From positions 1 to 23,258 of the forward strand of contig JAEWIG010000197.1 of assembly GCA_023387295.1 (NCBI GenBank): a stretch of 23,258 nt of DNA, read 5' to 3'. Every line of letters begins with the position of its first letter. Within the stretch, counting starts at the first letter, position 1. Position numbers and translations under genes: made by a program. This document shows, one piece after another, positions 15,157-22,036 of the stretch. Below the pieces are notes generated by a model. That model was given only the letters and a program-made list of their open reading frames with translations. It was not told where the DNA came from and did not search any database. The DNA comes from Bacillota bacterium. Lineage in GTDB: Bacteria > Bacillota > Bacilli > Bacillales > Cytobacillaceae.

Positions 15157-15912
15157 TTAGCTAAACGAAAAATCTTTCCTTGTTAAATTGATGTATTTAA
15201 TAGCATTTCGGAAGGTGCGAACGCCACCACCCTCTTGAATACAACGAAGAACGGTATTCTCTTCCTCCACAATTAGCCCACTTATGATATCAACACCCAT
15301 ATCGAAAAGAACAGGTGATAGAGGCGTGCTCGGCCCAATCATGATCGTCACCGCATTTTTTGACAACTCCAATAATCTGGGAGCAGTCTTATTAATAAGA
15401 GTAGACGAGGTGAGCAGCACGATATCCTGTTCAGGAAGTATATACTCTGCTGCAGGATCTGGAAGATCGCCAAAGCTAGGCTTTCTTTCTAAAATCGTCA
15501 GCTCACATTGGTCAGCAAGCTCCCCCATATTCCGAAAATGCCCAATGACGGCGACTTTCTTTCCTTTTGCATTTTCAGCAATCAGATCAAAGGCACTTCC
15601 AATCGTTAATTGCTGAAACCCATTTTCCTCCATATTAGAAATATTTTCGCGATGATTAAAAACAGAATTTATAGCACTTAATCCAATAGAAGCTTCGAAG
15701 AATTCCCATGATTTGATAAGCTCCGCTAATTCCTTCACCGTTTTCCCCTGACATTTTCCCGATAGCGGAGATGGTGCTGCAGGTCGAGGTGAGCTCATCG
15801 CCAAACCCGTTGTTTTCGAACGCGCTGCTGTCCATGCCAATCCCACAATCAGCTCCTCAATAATCACATCATCCTCCACTTCCTTAATGAGTGAATCATA
15901 TAATTGCCACAT
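15157..15912 (-). CDS. DUF364/DUF4213 protein (putative heavy-metal chelation domain)
   Basis: The 251-residue product matches the two-part layout of this family: an N-terminal DUF4213-like part (about 1-90: VIIEELIVGLAWTAARSK, ASIGLSAINSVFNH) and a C-terminal DUF364 part (about 105-245) with a Rossmann-like strand KKVAVIGHFRN, then TILERKPSFGDLPDPAAEYILP, LLTSSTLINKTAPRLL, and IMIGPSTPLSPVLFDMGVDIISG. Family members are linked to metal or cofactor handling by context; the reaction is not established. No signal peptide or membrane segment. ATG 15912 has TAGGAGG 8 nt upstream. It stands alone between the terminators of ftsX and its own, an insert relative to the B. subtilis order ftsX-ctpB. 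No metal transporter gene lies nearby to support a role. Confidence 0.85.
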   Translation of the reverse strand: MWQLYDSLIKEVEDDVIIEELIVGLAWTAARSKTTGLAMSSPRPAAPSPLSGKCQGKTVKELAELIKSWEFFEASIGLSAINSVFNHRENISNMEENGFQQLTIGSAFDLIAENAKGKKVAVIGHFRNMGELADQCELTILERKPSFGDLPDPAAEYILPEQDIVLLTSSTLINKTAPRLLELSKNAVTIMIGPSTPLSPVLFDMGVDIISGLIVEEENTVLRCIQEGGGVRTFRNAIKYINLTRKDFSFS

Positions 15913-15956
15913 TATGAAATCCTCCTATATTCTATCTTGGTATTTTTTTATAAAAA

Positions 15957-15990
15957 AAGCCTCAAAGAGAAAATAATCTCTTTAAGGCTT
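15957..15990 (-). terminator. Intrinsic terminator of ftsEX
   Basis: AAGCCTCAAAGAGA (15957-15970) pairs at 13 of 14 positions with TCTCTTTAAGGCTT (15977-15990) around a 6-nt loop. Minus-strand tail TTTTTTTATA. A second small hairpin, ACCAGAA (16023-16029) / TTCTGGT (16034-16040), lies between it and ftsX. Confidence 0.85.
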
Positions 15991-16094
15991 CAGTATTTTG
16001 TATTCGCCTTGGAATAATTTTCACCAGAATATCTTCTGGTTTTCTTAAAAATTACTCTTTCTAAGCAATGCTCTAGCTTTATTCTAACATTTTT

Positions 16095-16988
16095 TTACAC
16101 CTTAAGAAACTTTCTTACGGACATTAAACTACCCCATACACCAATAAGCGCTCCGATCAAAAGCAGCAAGCCAGACAATTGATAAACGAACGGATTAAAT
16201 TGCAGCAACTCAATGTTCATTCCTTTTAACTTAACCGTTAAGAAATCAAGCACATACTGATATGAAGTTGAGACCAACACAATCGGAAGGACAGCGCCAA
16301 GCACTCCTAGCCAGAAGCCTTCAAGGAAGAATGGCCATCTAATAAAAGCATTTGTCGCACCGACTAAACGCATAATTTCAATTTCTCTTTTTCGTGCCAT
16401 AATTGTAATTTTAATCGTATTAGAGATTAAAAACATTGCCGTAAACAATAAACCGATAATGAGAACAAGCCCAATATTTCGGCTTAAGTTAATAAAGGAG
16501 AAAAGTTTTTCTATACTCCCTTGGCCGTACTTTACCTTTGCAGCAAAATCTAATTTTTCAATTTGTTCGGCAACCTTAATCGTATCTGCCGGATCCTTCG
16601 TCTTAACAACGTATACATCACTTAACGGATTGTCCTGTTCAAAAAGCTTGTAGGCCTCTCCATCCTCCCCGAAGCTTTCAATCAAATTATCGAGTTCTTT
16701 ATCTTTATGAGAATATTGAACTGACTTTACTTCTGGAATGGCTTTTATCTTTTGCTCTAATACCTTTTGATCCTCCTGAGTTGCAGCTACATCAATATGG
16801 ACGCGGATTTCCACCTGTTTTTCCAGATCTTCTGCCACTTTGTTGAGATTCATCATAATGGCGAAGAAAACACCTACCAAAATCAGAGTAACGGTGACTG
16901 CACTAGCAGATGCAAAGGTCATCCAACCATTTCTCAGAAGGCTTTTAAAACTTTCTCGAAAATGACGGCGCAGAGTTCTAGCCTTCAT
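16095..16988 (-). CDS. ftsX: Cell-division ABC transporter-like permease FtsX
   Basis: FtsX with FtsE forms a membrane ATPase complex that in Bacillus controls the peptidoglycan hydrolase CwlO and timely entry into sporulation. From ATG 16988 it has 297 residues: cytoplasmic RRHFRESFKSLLRNGWMTFAS, a first membrane helix (about 24-46), a large extracellular domain (about 47-165, with EQVEIRVHID-type strands and LFEQDNPLSDVYVV), then three helices (LVLIIGLLFTAMFLISNTIKI; FWLGVLGAVLPIVLVS; LSGLLLLIGALIGVWGSLMS) ending in RKFLKV. The frame extends 16 codons upstream and holds another ATG at 16994, but AGGGG is 9 nt from ATG 16988 and only 3 nt from the other. It overlaps the ftsE end by 11 nt. 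Confidence 0.96.
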   Translation of the reverse strand: MKARTLRRHFRESFKSLLRNGWMTFASASAVTVTLILVGVFFAIMMNLNKVAEDLEKQVEIRVHIDVAATQEDQKVLEQKIKAIPEVKSVQYSHKDKELDNLIESFGEDGEAYKLFEQDNPLSDVYVVKTKDPADTIKVAEQIEKLDFAAKVKYGQGSIEKLFSFINLSRNIGLVLIIGLLFTAMFLISNTIKITIMARKREIEIMRLVGATNAFIRWPFFLEGFWLGVLGAVLPIVLVSTSYQYVLDFLTVKLKGMNIELLQFNPFVYQLSGLLLLIGALIGVWGSLMSVRKFLKV

Positions 16989-17664
16989 AGCCATATTCCC
17001 CTCTCTGCTCGTCACGAACGATTTTTCCACTTTCAATAGCGATAACTCGATGTTTAATTGTATTTACGATTTCCTTATTATGGGTCGCCATCACAACAGT
17101 CGTTCCCCTTGTGTTAATTTCATCAAAGATGTTCATAATTTCCCACGATGTATCTGGGTCCAGGTTCCCCGTCGGCTCATCTGCAATAACCACTTTTGGT
17201 GAATTTACAATGGAACGAGCAATTGAAACGCGTTGCTGCTCGCCCCCTGACAATTCCGTAGGAAGCATTCTTGCTTTATGCTTTAAATTAACAAGATCTA
17301 ACGTTTCCATGACTTGTTTTTTAATATATTTCGGTTGCTCTTCCGTTACTTCCAGCGCAAAAGCAACATTTTCATAGACTGTTAAAGTAGGAAGTAATTT
17401 GAAATCTTGGAAAACCACACCGATATTACGACGAAGTAGAGGTACTTTACTAGATTTTAACTTAGCAAGATTCACTCCATTAATCGTAATCGTTCCACTC
17501 GTAGGCTTTTCTTCTCGATACATCATTTTGATAAAAGTAGATTTCCCTGCTCCACTGGGTCCTACTACATAAACAAACTCGCCCGGCTTAATGTGCACAT
17601 CTATCCCATTCGCAGCAATTACGCCATTCGGATACTTCTTATATACTTCCTTCATTTCGATCAT
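16978..17664 (-). CDS. ftsE: Cell-division ATP-binding protein FtsE
   Basis: ATPase partner of FtsX. The 228-residue product is a complete ABC nucleotide-binding domain: Walker A GPSGAGKST near residues 35-43, Q-loop VVFQDFKLLP, signature LSGGEQQRVSIARS, Walker B VVIADEPTGNLDPD and the H-loop MATHNKEIV. The N-terminus MIEMKEVYKKYPNGV and C-terminus RDEQRGEYG match B. subtilis FtsE nearly residue for residue. ATG 17664 has only a modest ribosome binding site (GGGTGAT). The stop overlaps the ftsX start, the normal coupled arrangement. A partial repeat element (17722-17758) lies in the presumed leader. Confidence 0.97.
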   Translation of the reverse strand: MIEMKEVYKKYPNGVIAANGIDVHIKPGEFVYVVGPSGAGKSTFIKMMYREEKPTSGTITINGVNLAKLKSSKVPLLRRNIGVVFQDFKLLPTLTVYENVAFALEVTEEQPKYIKKQVMETLDLVNLKHKARMLPTELSGGEQQRVSIARSIVNSPKVVIADEPTGNLDPDTSWEIMNIFDEINTRGTTVVMATHNKEIVNTIKHRVIAIESGKIVRDEQRGEYGYEG

Positions 17665-17721
17665 TTATATCACCCGATATCTTTGTCTTTAAGATTATGT
17701 TCTAATGGCTTAGTTAAACAT

Positions 17722-17758
17722 GTTGACTTCTGCTGCAGATACTCGCTTTCCGCTCAAC
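17722..17758. repeat. Internally deleted copy of the GC-rich palindromic repeat
   Basis: It begins GTTGACTTCTGCTGCAG and continues CTCGCTTTCCGC, as in the full copy at 21870, then jumps to CTCAAC, the far end of the element. About 90 bp of the middle is missing. Confidence 0.65.
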
Positions 17759-17837
17759 AACACTCAACATTCATATTACAAACGTATATTTTAAAAATAT
17801 TTTCGACAAAAATCATTATTTTCAAGACACATTTACA

Positions 17838-17843
17838 ATTATA
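17838..17843 (-). promoter_or_regulatory. Possible ftsEX promoter (extended -10)
   Basis: On the minus strand TGTTATAAT is an extended -10. A TTGACA word lies only 11 nt upstream, too close to serve as its -35. The leader to ftsE would be about 170 nt. Confidence 0.35.
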
Positions 17844-17976
17844 ACATCATCTTTTGTCAAAAACCCTGAAATAATATTACATTTTCTTTTCAAAGTAACG
17901 ATCGGATTCTATAAAAATACTATATTTGTTCTTTTTTCCATATTAATGATTAATTTAGGCTATGTTAATCATATCT

Positions 17977-17998
17977 GTTGATTTCCGCTCCAATCAAC
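17977..17998. repeat. Minimal remnant of the GC-rich palindromic repeat
   Basis: The two ends of the full element (GTTGATTTCCGCT and TTCCGCTCCAATCAAC) are fused through one shared TTCCGCT. This is the product expected from deletion between the TTCCGCT words at 21876-21882 and 21982-21988 of a full copy. The flank ACATTGT-CTTTAACAG also resembles the flank of that copy. Confidence 0.75.
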
Positions 17999-18115
17999 AG
18001 GCGGAATTTTCGACATTGTCCTTTAACAGGATCATTTTTAAGGGGAAATTAATTTGAAATAAAAGAGGATCTGAAGAATTTCGGGAAGTTTTTTTGTAAA
18101 AATCAGCAAATTAAT

Positions 18116-18142
18116 AGGATGAAACCAAAATGATTTCATCCT
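18116..18142 (-). terminator. Hairpin downstream of cccB
   Basis: AGGATGAAA (18116-18124) and TTTCATCCT (18134-18142) pair perfectly around a 9-nt loop. The minus-strand tail (ATTAATTTGC) is only moderately T-rich. Confidence 0.5.
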
Positions 18143-18192
18143 AAAATGTATGACTATGCGGTTTTTATGTAACGAAAAAACCAATTTATTGC

Positions 18193-18534
18193 TTACTTTT
18201 TCGCAGCTAACCAATCAGAAACTTGTGTTGCTTCATCGCCTTTAAGTAGGCCAGCAGGCATTGCACCTTGTCCTTTAGCGATAATATCTTCAATTTCTTC
18301 CTTTGTAAATGTTGAACCCGCTTTATCAAGTGCAGGTCCTACTCCACCTTCAAGGTTACCACCATGGCAGCTAGAACATTTTTGATCATAGAATTTTTGA
18401 GCGTCACCAGCACTTGCTGTTGTATCGCCACCTGTTGTGCCTTTATCTTCCTCTTTCGCAGTGTCTCCACCGCCGCCACAAGCAGCAAGCACAAGAGATG
18501 TACCCATTAGTAATGCTAGAAGCTTTTTCTTCAC
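18193..18534 (-). CDS. cccB: Cytochrome c-551, membrane-anchored lipoprotein (CccB)
   Basis: A small electron-transfer cytochrome c on the outer face of the membrane. The 113-residue product has a lipoprotein signal peptide with lipobox LAAC (Cys19), a Gly/Thr/Ser-rich linker to about residue 42, the haem-binding motif CSSCH at 53-57, and the Met ligand at 92 in GAMPAG. B. subtilis CccB is of nearly the same length and the same neighbourhood. The start is GTG at 18534, with AGGAGG 7 nt upstream. The gene has its own promoter-like sequence overlapping the end of the upstream YitT-type gene. It probably hands electrons to terminal oxidases, known for the family rather than shown here. Confidence 0.95.
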   Translation of the reverse strand: MKKKLLALLMGTSLVLAACGGGGDTAKEEDKGTTGGDTTASAGDAQKFYDQKCSSCHGGNLEGGVGPALDKAGSTFTKEEIEDIIAKGQGAMPAGLLKGDEATQVSDWLAAKK

Positions 18535-18574
18535 TGTAAAACCTCCTATTGGAAAAAATGCATATTACATCAAT

Positions 18575-18580
18575 ATTATA
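18575..18580 (-). promoter_or_regulatory. Candidate cccB promoter
   Basis: Minus-strand TTGGTATAAT gives an extended -10 (TATAAT at 18575-18580). The -35 region (TTTCAA) is weak and lies in the last codons of the upstream gene. Confidence 0.5.
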
Positions 18581-18586
18581 CCAATA

Positions 18587-19453
18587 TTAAACCCTTTTGA
18601 AACCCTTGCCTAGTACCTCAGAAGCATCTGTAACAATAACAAAGGCAGTAGGATCAATGCTTTTCACTAGTTGTGTCAATTTGGTGAACTCGTTTTGTTC
18701 CACTACACACATAAGAACAGGACGTTCATAATCCGTATAGCCACCATATGCTGTTAATTTTGTCACACCACGATTAATTTTATGTAAAATTCCTTCACGA
18801 ATTTCATCTTGTTTTTCTGTAATAATCAAGGCCATTTTCGAACGACCAAATCCAACTTGTATAAGATCAATGGTTTTGCTTGTAACGTATAAAGCAATTA
18901 AGGCGTATAGACCTCTTTCAATATCAAATACCATTGCTGCAGCAAGGACTATGAGCCCATCAATGAGTGCAACACAAGTTCCTAACGTTAGGCCGGTATA
19001 TTTATTAATGATTTGTGCTGCGAGATCTGTTCCCCCTGTCGAGGCTTTTCCGCGAAAAACAATTCCAATTCCTAGTCCCACTCCAATACCACCAAATAAC
19101 GAAGCAAGCAGTGGTTCATTCGTCCACGGTTCAAAGTCTTTTGTTAAATAAACAACAAAAGGCAAAAAGAGAGTGCCAACGAGTGTTTTTGCACCGAACT
19201 GCTTTCCTAAAAAAATGACGCCTGCAATAAAAAGCGGTATATTTAAAGCCCATTGCACATACGCAGGCTCCCATCCAACTAAATCATACAATATCGTACT
19301 TATCCCGCTCACTCCACCAGAAGCAACCTGGTTTGGAAGAAGAAACACATTAAAGGTAAGCGCCACAATTGCTGCTCCAACAAGTACTAACATATACTCC
19401 TGAAGCATTTGTAGCTTTCTGTTCACTGTTATATCCCGGTTATTTTTCCCCAT
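18587..19453 (-). CDS. YitT/DUF2179 family membrane protein (YvjA-like)
   Basis: A 288-residue protein with five or six membrane segments in the first two thirds (EYMLVLVGAAIVALTFNVFL, ASLFGGIGVGLGIGIVF, CVALIDGLIVLAAAMV and others) and a soluble DUF2179 domain at about 205-285 (GRSKMALIITEKQDEIREGI, GVTKLTAYGGYTDYERPVLM, IDPTAFVIVTDASEVLGKGF). The motif KASTGGTDLAAQI is typical of the YitT family. Function is unknown. The position next to cccB and prfB matches yvjA of B. subtilis. The frame extends 8 codons upstream, but AAGGAGA lies 7 nt before the ATG at 19453, which I take as the start. It lies divergent from the coiled-coil gene at 19899. Confidence 0.92.
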   Translation of the reverse strand: MGKNNRDITVNRKLQMLQEYMLVLVGAAIVALTFNVFLLPNQVASGGVSGISTILYDLVGWEPAYVQWALNIPLFIAGVIFLGKQFGAKTLVGTLFLPFVVYLTKDFEPWTNEPLLASLFGGIGVGLGIGIVFRGKASTGGTDLAAQIINKYTGLTLGTCVALIDGLIVLAAAMVFDIERGLYALIALYVTSKTIDLIQVGFGRSKMALIITEKQDEIREGILHKINRGVTKLTAYGGYTDYERPVLMCVVEQNEFTKLTQLVKSIDPTAFVIVTDASEVLGKGFKRV

Positions 19454-19528
19454 AGACAATCTCCTTACTAGATGCACTGCGATTTATTATTAGTTTTCAT
19501 TACATATTTTTTGAGATTTTAGACTTTT

Positions 19529-19620
19529 TTATGTAAAAATTAAATCGTCATTGGATTCATTGAACAAGCCTCGATGTTAATCGTAAGCGCATTGAGATGA
19601 ATCCGTCGACATTTACATAA
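19529..19620. other. 92-bp three-step nested palindrome between divergent genes
   Basis: Three nested stems: TTATGTAAA (19529-19537) / TTTACATAA (19612-19620); GGATTCAT (19553-19560) / ATGAATCC (19597-19604); CTCGATG (19570-19576) / CATTGAG (19590-19596, one G-T). The two inner arms on the right are contiguous. The rest of the 19454-19898 gap holds an AACGTTAAT (19805-19813) / ATTACGTT (19819-19826) dyad and the promoter at 19871. Confidence 0.55.
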
Positions 19621-19870
19621 CAAGGCTAGGATCAGAATTTCATAGAAGTTTTGTTCTAAATAGATCGATACCGTCAGTGAGTATAGCATGGAGAATTTGC
19701 TATGTAAATACCATTAGACTGCTGTGTTAAAGGAATAAACACCTATGATTGAAGATTCATTTTTGGGAGCAAACTAATAAAAACTGTAAGGGCTTAAAAC
19801 TTGTAACGTTAATCTATTATTACGTTTGATATTTCCAATTAAATGAGAGTTATTTTTTACATGCCTATGC

Positions 19871-19876
19871 TATAAT
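19871..19876 (+). promoter_or_regulatory. Extended -10 promoter of the coiled-coil gene
   Basis: TGCTATAAT is an extended -10 with a perfect TATAAT; no good -35 is present. The leader to ATG 19899 would be only about 15-17 nt, just enough for the AGGAGG site. Confidence 0.45.
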
Positions 19877-19898
19877 GTCGAAAAGAGGAGGTGAAAGA

Positions 19899-20585
19899 AT
19901 GGAAAAGATATTAAATGAGATTTTATCCCAGCTGAAAGAGCACTCAAAGAGATTCGACTCTATCGATAATCGTTTTGATCATGTTGAGTCCAAAATTGAT
20001 AAGGTCGAAAATCGACTTGGCAATGTTGAGACAAAAGTCGATCAGATTGAAGTTAGACTTGAAAAGGTCGAAGATAGACTTAGCAGCGTAGAAACAAAAG
20101 TAGAGCAGATTGACATTAGACTTGAGAACGTGGAAAACAGACTTGGTAATGTGGAAGCGAAAGTCGAAAAAGTTGAGTTCAGACTTGAGAGCGTTGAAAA
20201 CAGACTTGGTGACGTTGAAGCAAAAGTTGAAAAGGTTGAGTTCAAACTTGAGAACGTCGAAAACAGACTCGGCGATGTGGAAAACAGACTTGGCAATGTG
20301 GAAACTAAAGTAGACAAAGTTGAGTTCAGACTTGAGAACGTCGAAAATCGACTTGGTAATGTGGAAGACAGTATTCACAAGCTTCAAGAAACGGTCGAAA
20401 ACAATGCTACTGAGTTCAGAAATCATTTCAAGCATATTGAAACAAAATTAGATCAACATGAGGAAACATTCCGAGTTATTTCAAATGAGCTAAAGGGAAC
20501 AAAAATTGATATTGAGCATCTAAGTGGAAAAAGTGGCGTCCATGAAATGCAAATAAATCAGCTTCAAAAAACAATCTCCGTTTAA
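19899..20585 (+). CDS. Coiled-coil protein with 21-residue tandem repeats
   Basis: I do not recognise a named family. The 228-residue product is almost entirely heptad coiled coil with no signal peptide or membrane segment. Residues 39-150 are units of 21 residues (three heptads) of the form RLGNVEAKVEKVEFRLENVEN: full units at 39, 60, 81, 102 and 130, a single extra heptad (RLGDVEN) at 123-129, and a partial unit at 151. The non-repeat head (1-38) and tail (158-228: ETVENNATEFRNHFKHIETK, LDQHEETFRVISNELKG) are also helical. ATG 19899 has AGGAGG 7 nt upstream; an earlier in-frame ATG at 19875 overlaps the -10. It is a single-gene unit. A structural or phage-related role is possible but unsupported. 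The repeats also keep the minus strand open by chance. Confidence 0.85.
   Translation: MEKILNEILSQLKEHSKRFDSIDNRFDHVESKIDKVENRLGNVETKVDQIEVRLEKVEDRLSSVETKVEQIDIRLENVENRLGNVEAKVEKVEFRLESVENRLGDVEAKVEKVEFKLENVENRLGDVENRLGNVETKVDKVEFRLENVENRLGNVEDSIHKLQETVENNATEFRNHFKHIETKLDQHEETFRVISNELKGTKIDIEHLSGKSGVHEMQINQLQKTISV
20013..20369 (+). repeat. 63-bp coding tandem repeats
   Basis: DNA encoding the 21-residue units. The words AGACTTGG, GTTGAGTTCA and GAAAACAGACT recur at 63-bp spacing with synonymous drift; one 21-bp partial unit interrupts the period at 20265-20285. Confidence 0.85.
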
Positions 20586-20633
20586 AAACACCTCGAAGTC
20601 ACATCATTGGTAAATGCTATATTCCAAACAAAT

Positions 20634-20672
20634 AAAGCCCTTGCCAACTATTCATTAATTGGCAAGGGCTTT
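20634..20672. terminator. Shared bidirectional terminator between the coiled-coil gene and prfB
   Basis: AAAGCCCTTGCCAA (20634-20647) pairs perfectly with TTGGCAAGGGCTTT (20659-20672) around an 11-nt loop. It lies between convergent genes, with TTTTAATAAT on the plus side and a T-rich tail on the minus side. Confidence 0.85.
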
Positions 20673-20726
20673 TAATAATCCTATTTATTCTGAATCGTGA
20701 ACTCTCAAGAACTTCTATTATATACT

Positions 20727-21828
20727 TTAACTTAATTTCGAACGCAGATAAGCATCGATAAAGAGATCGATTTCTCCATCCATGACAGATCCCGTATTTC
20801 CAACCTCGGTATTTGTGCGGTGATCCTTTACCATGGAATAAGGGTGGAAAACGTAGGAGCGAATTTGACTTCCCCAGCCAATTTCCTTTTGTTCCCCACG
20901 AATATCAGCTAAAGCTTGTTCTTTCTCTTCAATTTTTCGCTGATAGAGCTTTCCTTTAAGCATTTTCATCGCATGCTCACGGTTTTTGATTTGAGACCGT
21001 TCAGTTTGACATGTCACAACCACCCCAGTAGGAATATGAGTAATCCTTACCGCAGAATCGGTCGTATTAACGTGCTGTCCACCTGCTCCGCTCGAACGAT
21101 ACGTATCGATCTTTAAGTCCTCCGTGCGAATGTCAATGTCAATGTCATCATTAAACTCAGGCATGACATCACATGAAACGAAGGACGTATGACGACGACC
21201 TGAAGAATCGAATGGAGAAATTCGTACTAAGCGGTGAACACCTTTTTCCGCCTTCAGATACCCGTATGCATTATGACCCTTGATACTGAGCGTCACACTC
21301 TTAATACCTGCTTCGTCACCTGGCAAATAATCCAGCGTTTCAACTTTAAAACCTTTTTTCTCTGCCCAACGAGTGTACATTCTTAAAAGTAAGGAGCCCC
21401 AATCTTGAGATTCCGTTCCTCCCGCTCCCGGATGAAGCTCTAATATCGCATTATTTTTATCATAAGGCTCACTTAGGAGAAGCTGCAGCTCGAACTCATT
21501 CAAACGTTTTGCCATTTCCTTTAATTCCGTTTCAAGCTCAGCTTGTAGCTCCTGATCCTCTTCCTCTTTCACAAGCTCATACGTTAGCTCAAGATTTTCA
21601 AAGGTTTCATTCAGATCGTAAAGCTCGTTTACTTGATCCTTTAACCCATTTAACTCGCCGATGACAACCTGTGCCTTCTGTTGATCATCCCAAAATCCTG
21701 GCTGTAGCATTGTGTCATCAAGCTCAGCAATTCTCGCCTCTTTGTTTTCTAAGTCAAAGAGACCCCCTAAAGTCCGCCAATCGCTTAGCTGTTTTTTCTA
21801 ATTCATTTCGAATATCTGCTAATTCCAT
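20727..21828 (-). CDS. prfB: Peptide chain release factor 2 (RF2), programmed +1 frameshift
   Basis: RF2 ends translation at UGA and UAA. The gene is two frames: 24 codons from ATG 21828 (MELADIRNELEKTAKRLADF, then RGSL) to an in-frame UGA at 21756-21754, then the main frame from GAC at 21755. Joined (skipping 21756) they give 366 residues, the usual RF2 length. The main part has the stop-codon reading motif SPF (in RISPFDSSG) and the catalytic GGQ (in SGAGGQHVNTT). ATG 21828 has AGAGGTG about 5 nt upstream. In B. subtilis secA lies directly upstream; here a repeat element and a transglutaminase-like gene do. A shared terminator follows. Confidence 0.97.
21754..21768 (-). promoter_or_regulatory. 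prfB autoregulatory frameshift site
   Basis: Minus-strand AGGGGG (21768-21763), a 3-nt spacer, CTT (21759-21757) and TGA (21756-21754) followed by C. This is the canonical RF2 signal: an internal Shine-Dalgarno-like stimulator and slippery CUU-UGA-C, so low RF2 favours the shift and RF2 synthesis. Confidence 0.95.
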
Positions 21829-21869
21829 TTCTTCACCTCTAGAATTTTTTTATTTTTTGTTGTAAATAC

Positions 21870-21997
21870 GTTGATTTCCGCTGCAGGATGCTCGCTTTCC
21901 GCGGGCGGTCCGGGAGCCTCCTCGGCGCTATCGCACCTGCGGGGTCTCCCCTGTCCCTTCCTCCCGCAGGAGTCTCGCACCTTCCGCTCCAATCAAC
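21870..21997. repeat. GC-rich palindromic dispersed repeat, second full copy
   Basis: Runs from GTTGAT (21870-21875) to ATCAAC (21992-21997), 128 bp, against 127 bp for the core at 5238-5364. The shared words CTTTCCGCGGG, GGAGCCTCCTCGGCGCT, GGGGTCTC and CCCGCAGGAGTC appear in the same order. It separates prfB from the upstream gene; the rest of the 21829-22036 gap is AT-rich. Confidence 0.85.
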
Positions 21998-22036
21998 AGG
22001 TGCTAAGATCAACATTGTACTTTTAACAGAACCAAA

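Larger units (their letters stand above)
17665..18192. other. Gene-free stretch between ftsE and cccB
   Basis: 528 nt without a credible coding frame. It holds two internally deleted copies of the GC-rich repeat (17722-17758 and 17977-17998), a possible ftsE promoter (minus-strand TGTTATAAT, -10 at 17838-17843) and the cccB terminator hairpin. The 218 nt between the two repeat remnants are AT-rich and otherwise featureless to me. Confidence 0.6.

Noticed and set aside
17593..17844. 83-codon plus-strand frame upstream of ftsE
   Set aside because: Antisense to the ftsE start and passes through a repeat remnant into AT-rich sequence; no ribosome binding site.
19944..20435. 163-codon open frame on the minus strand inside the coiled-coil gene
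   Set aside because: It is the antisense of the 63-bp repeats, which stay open because the repeat lacks stop complements. No ribosome binding site, low-complexity Phe/Ser/Leu composition.
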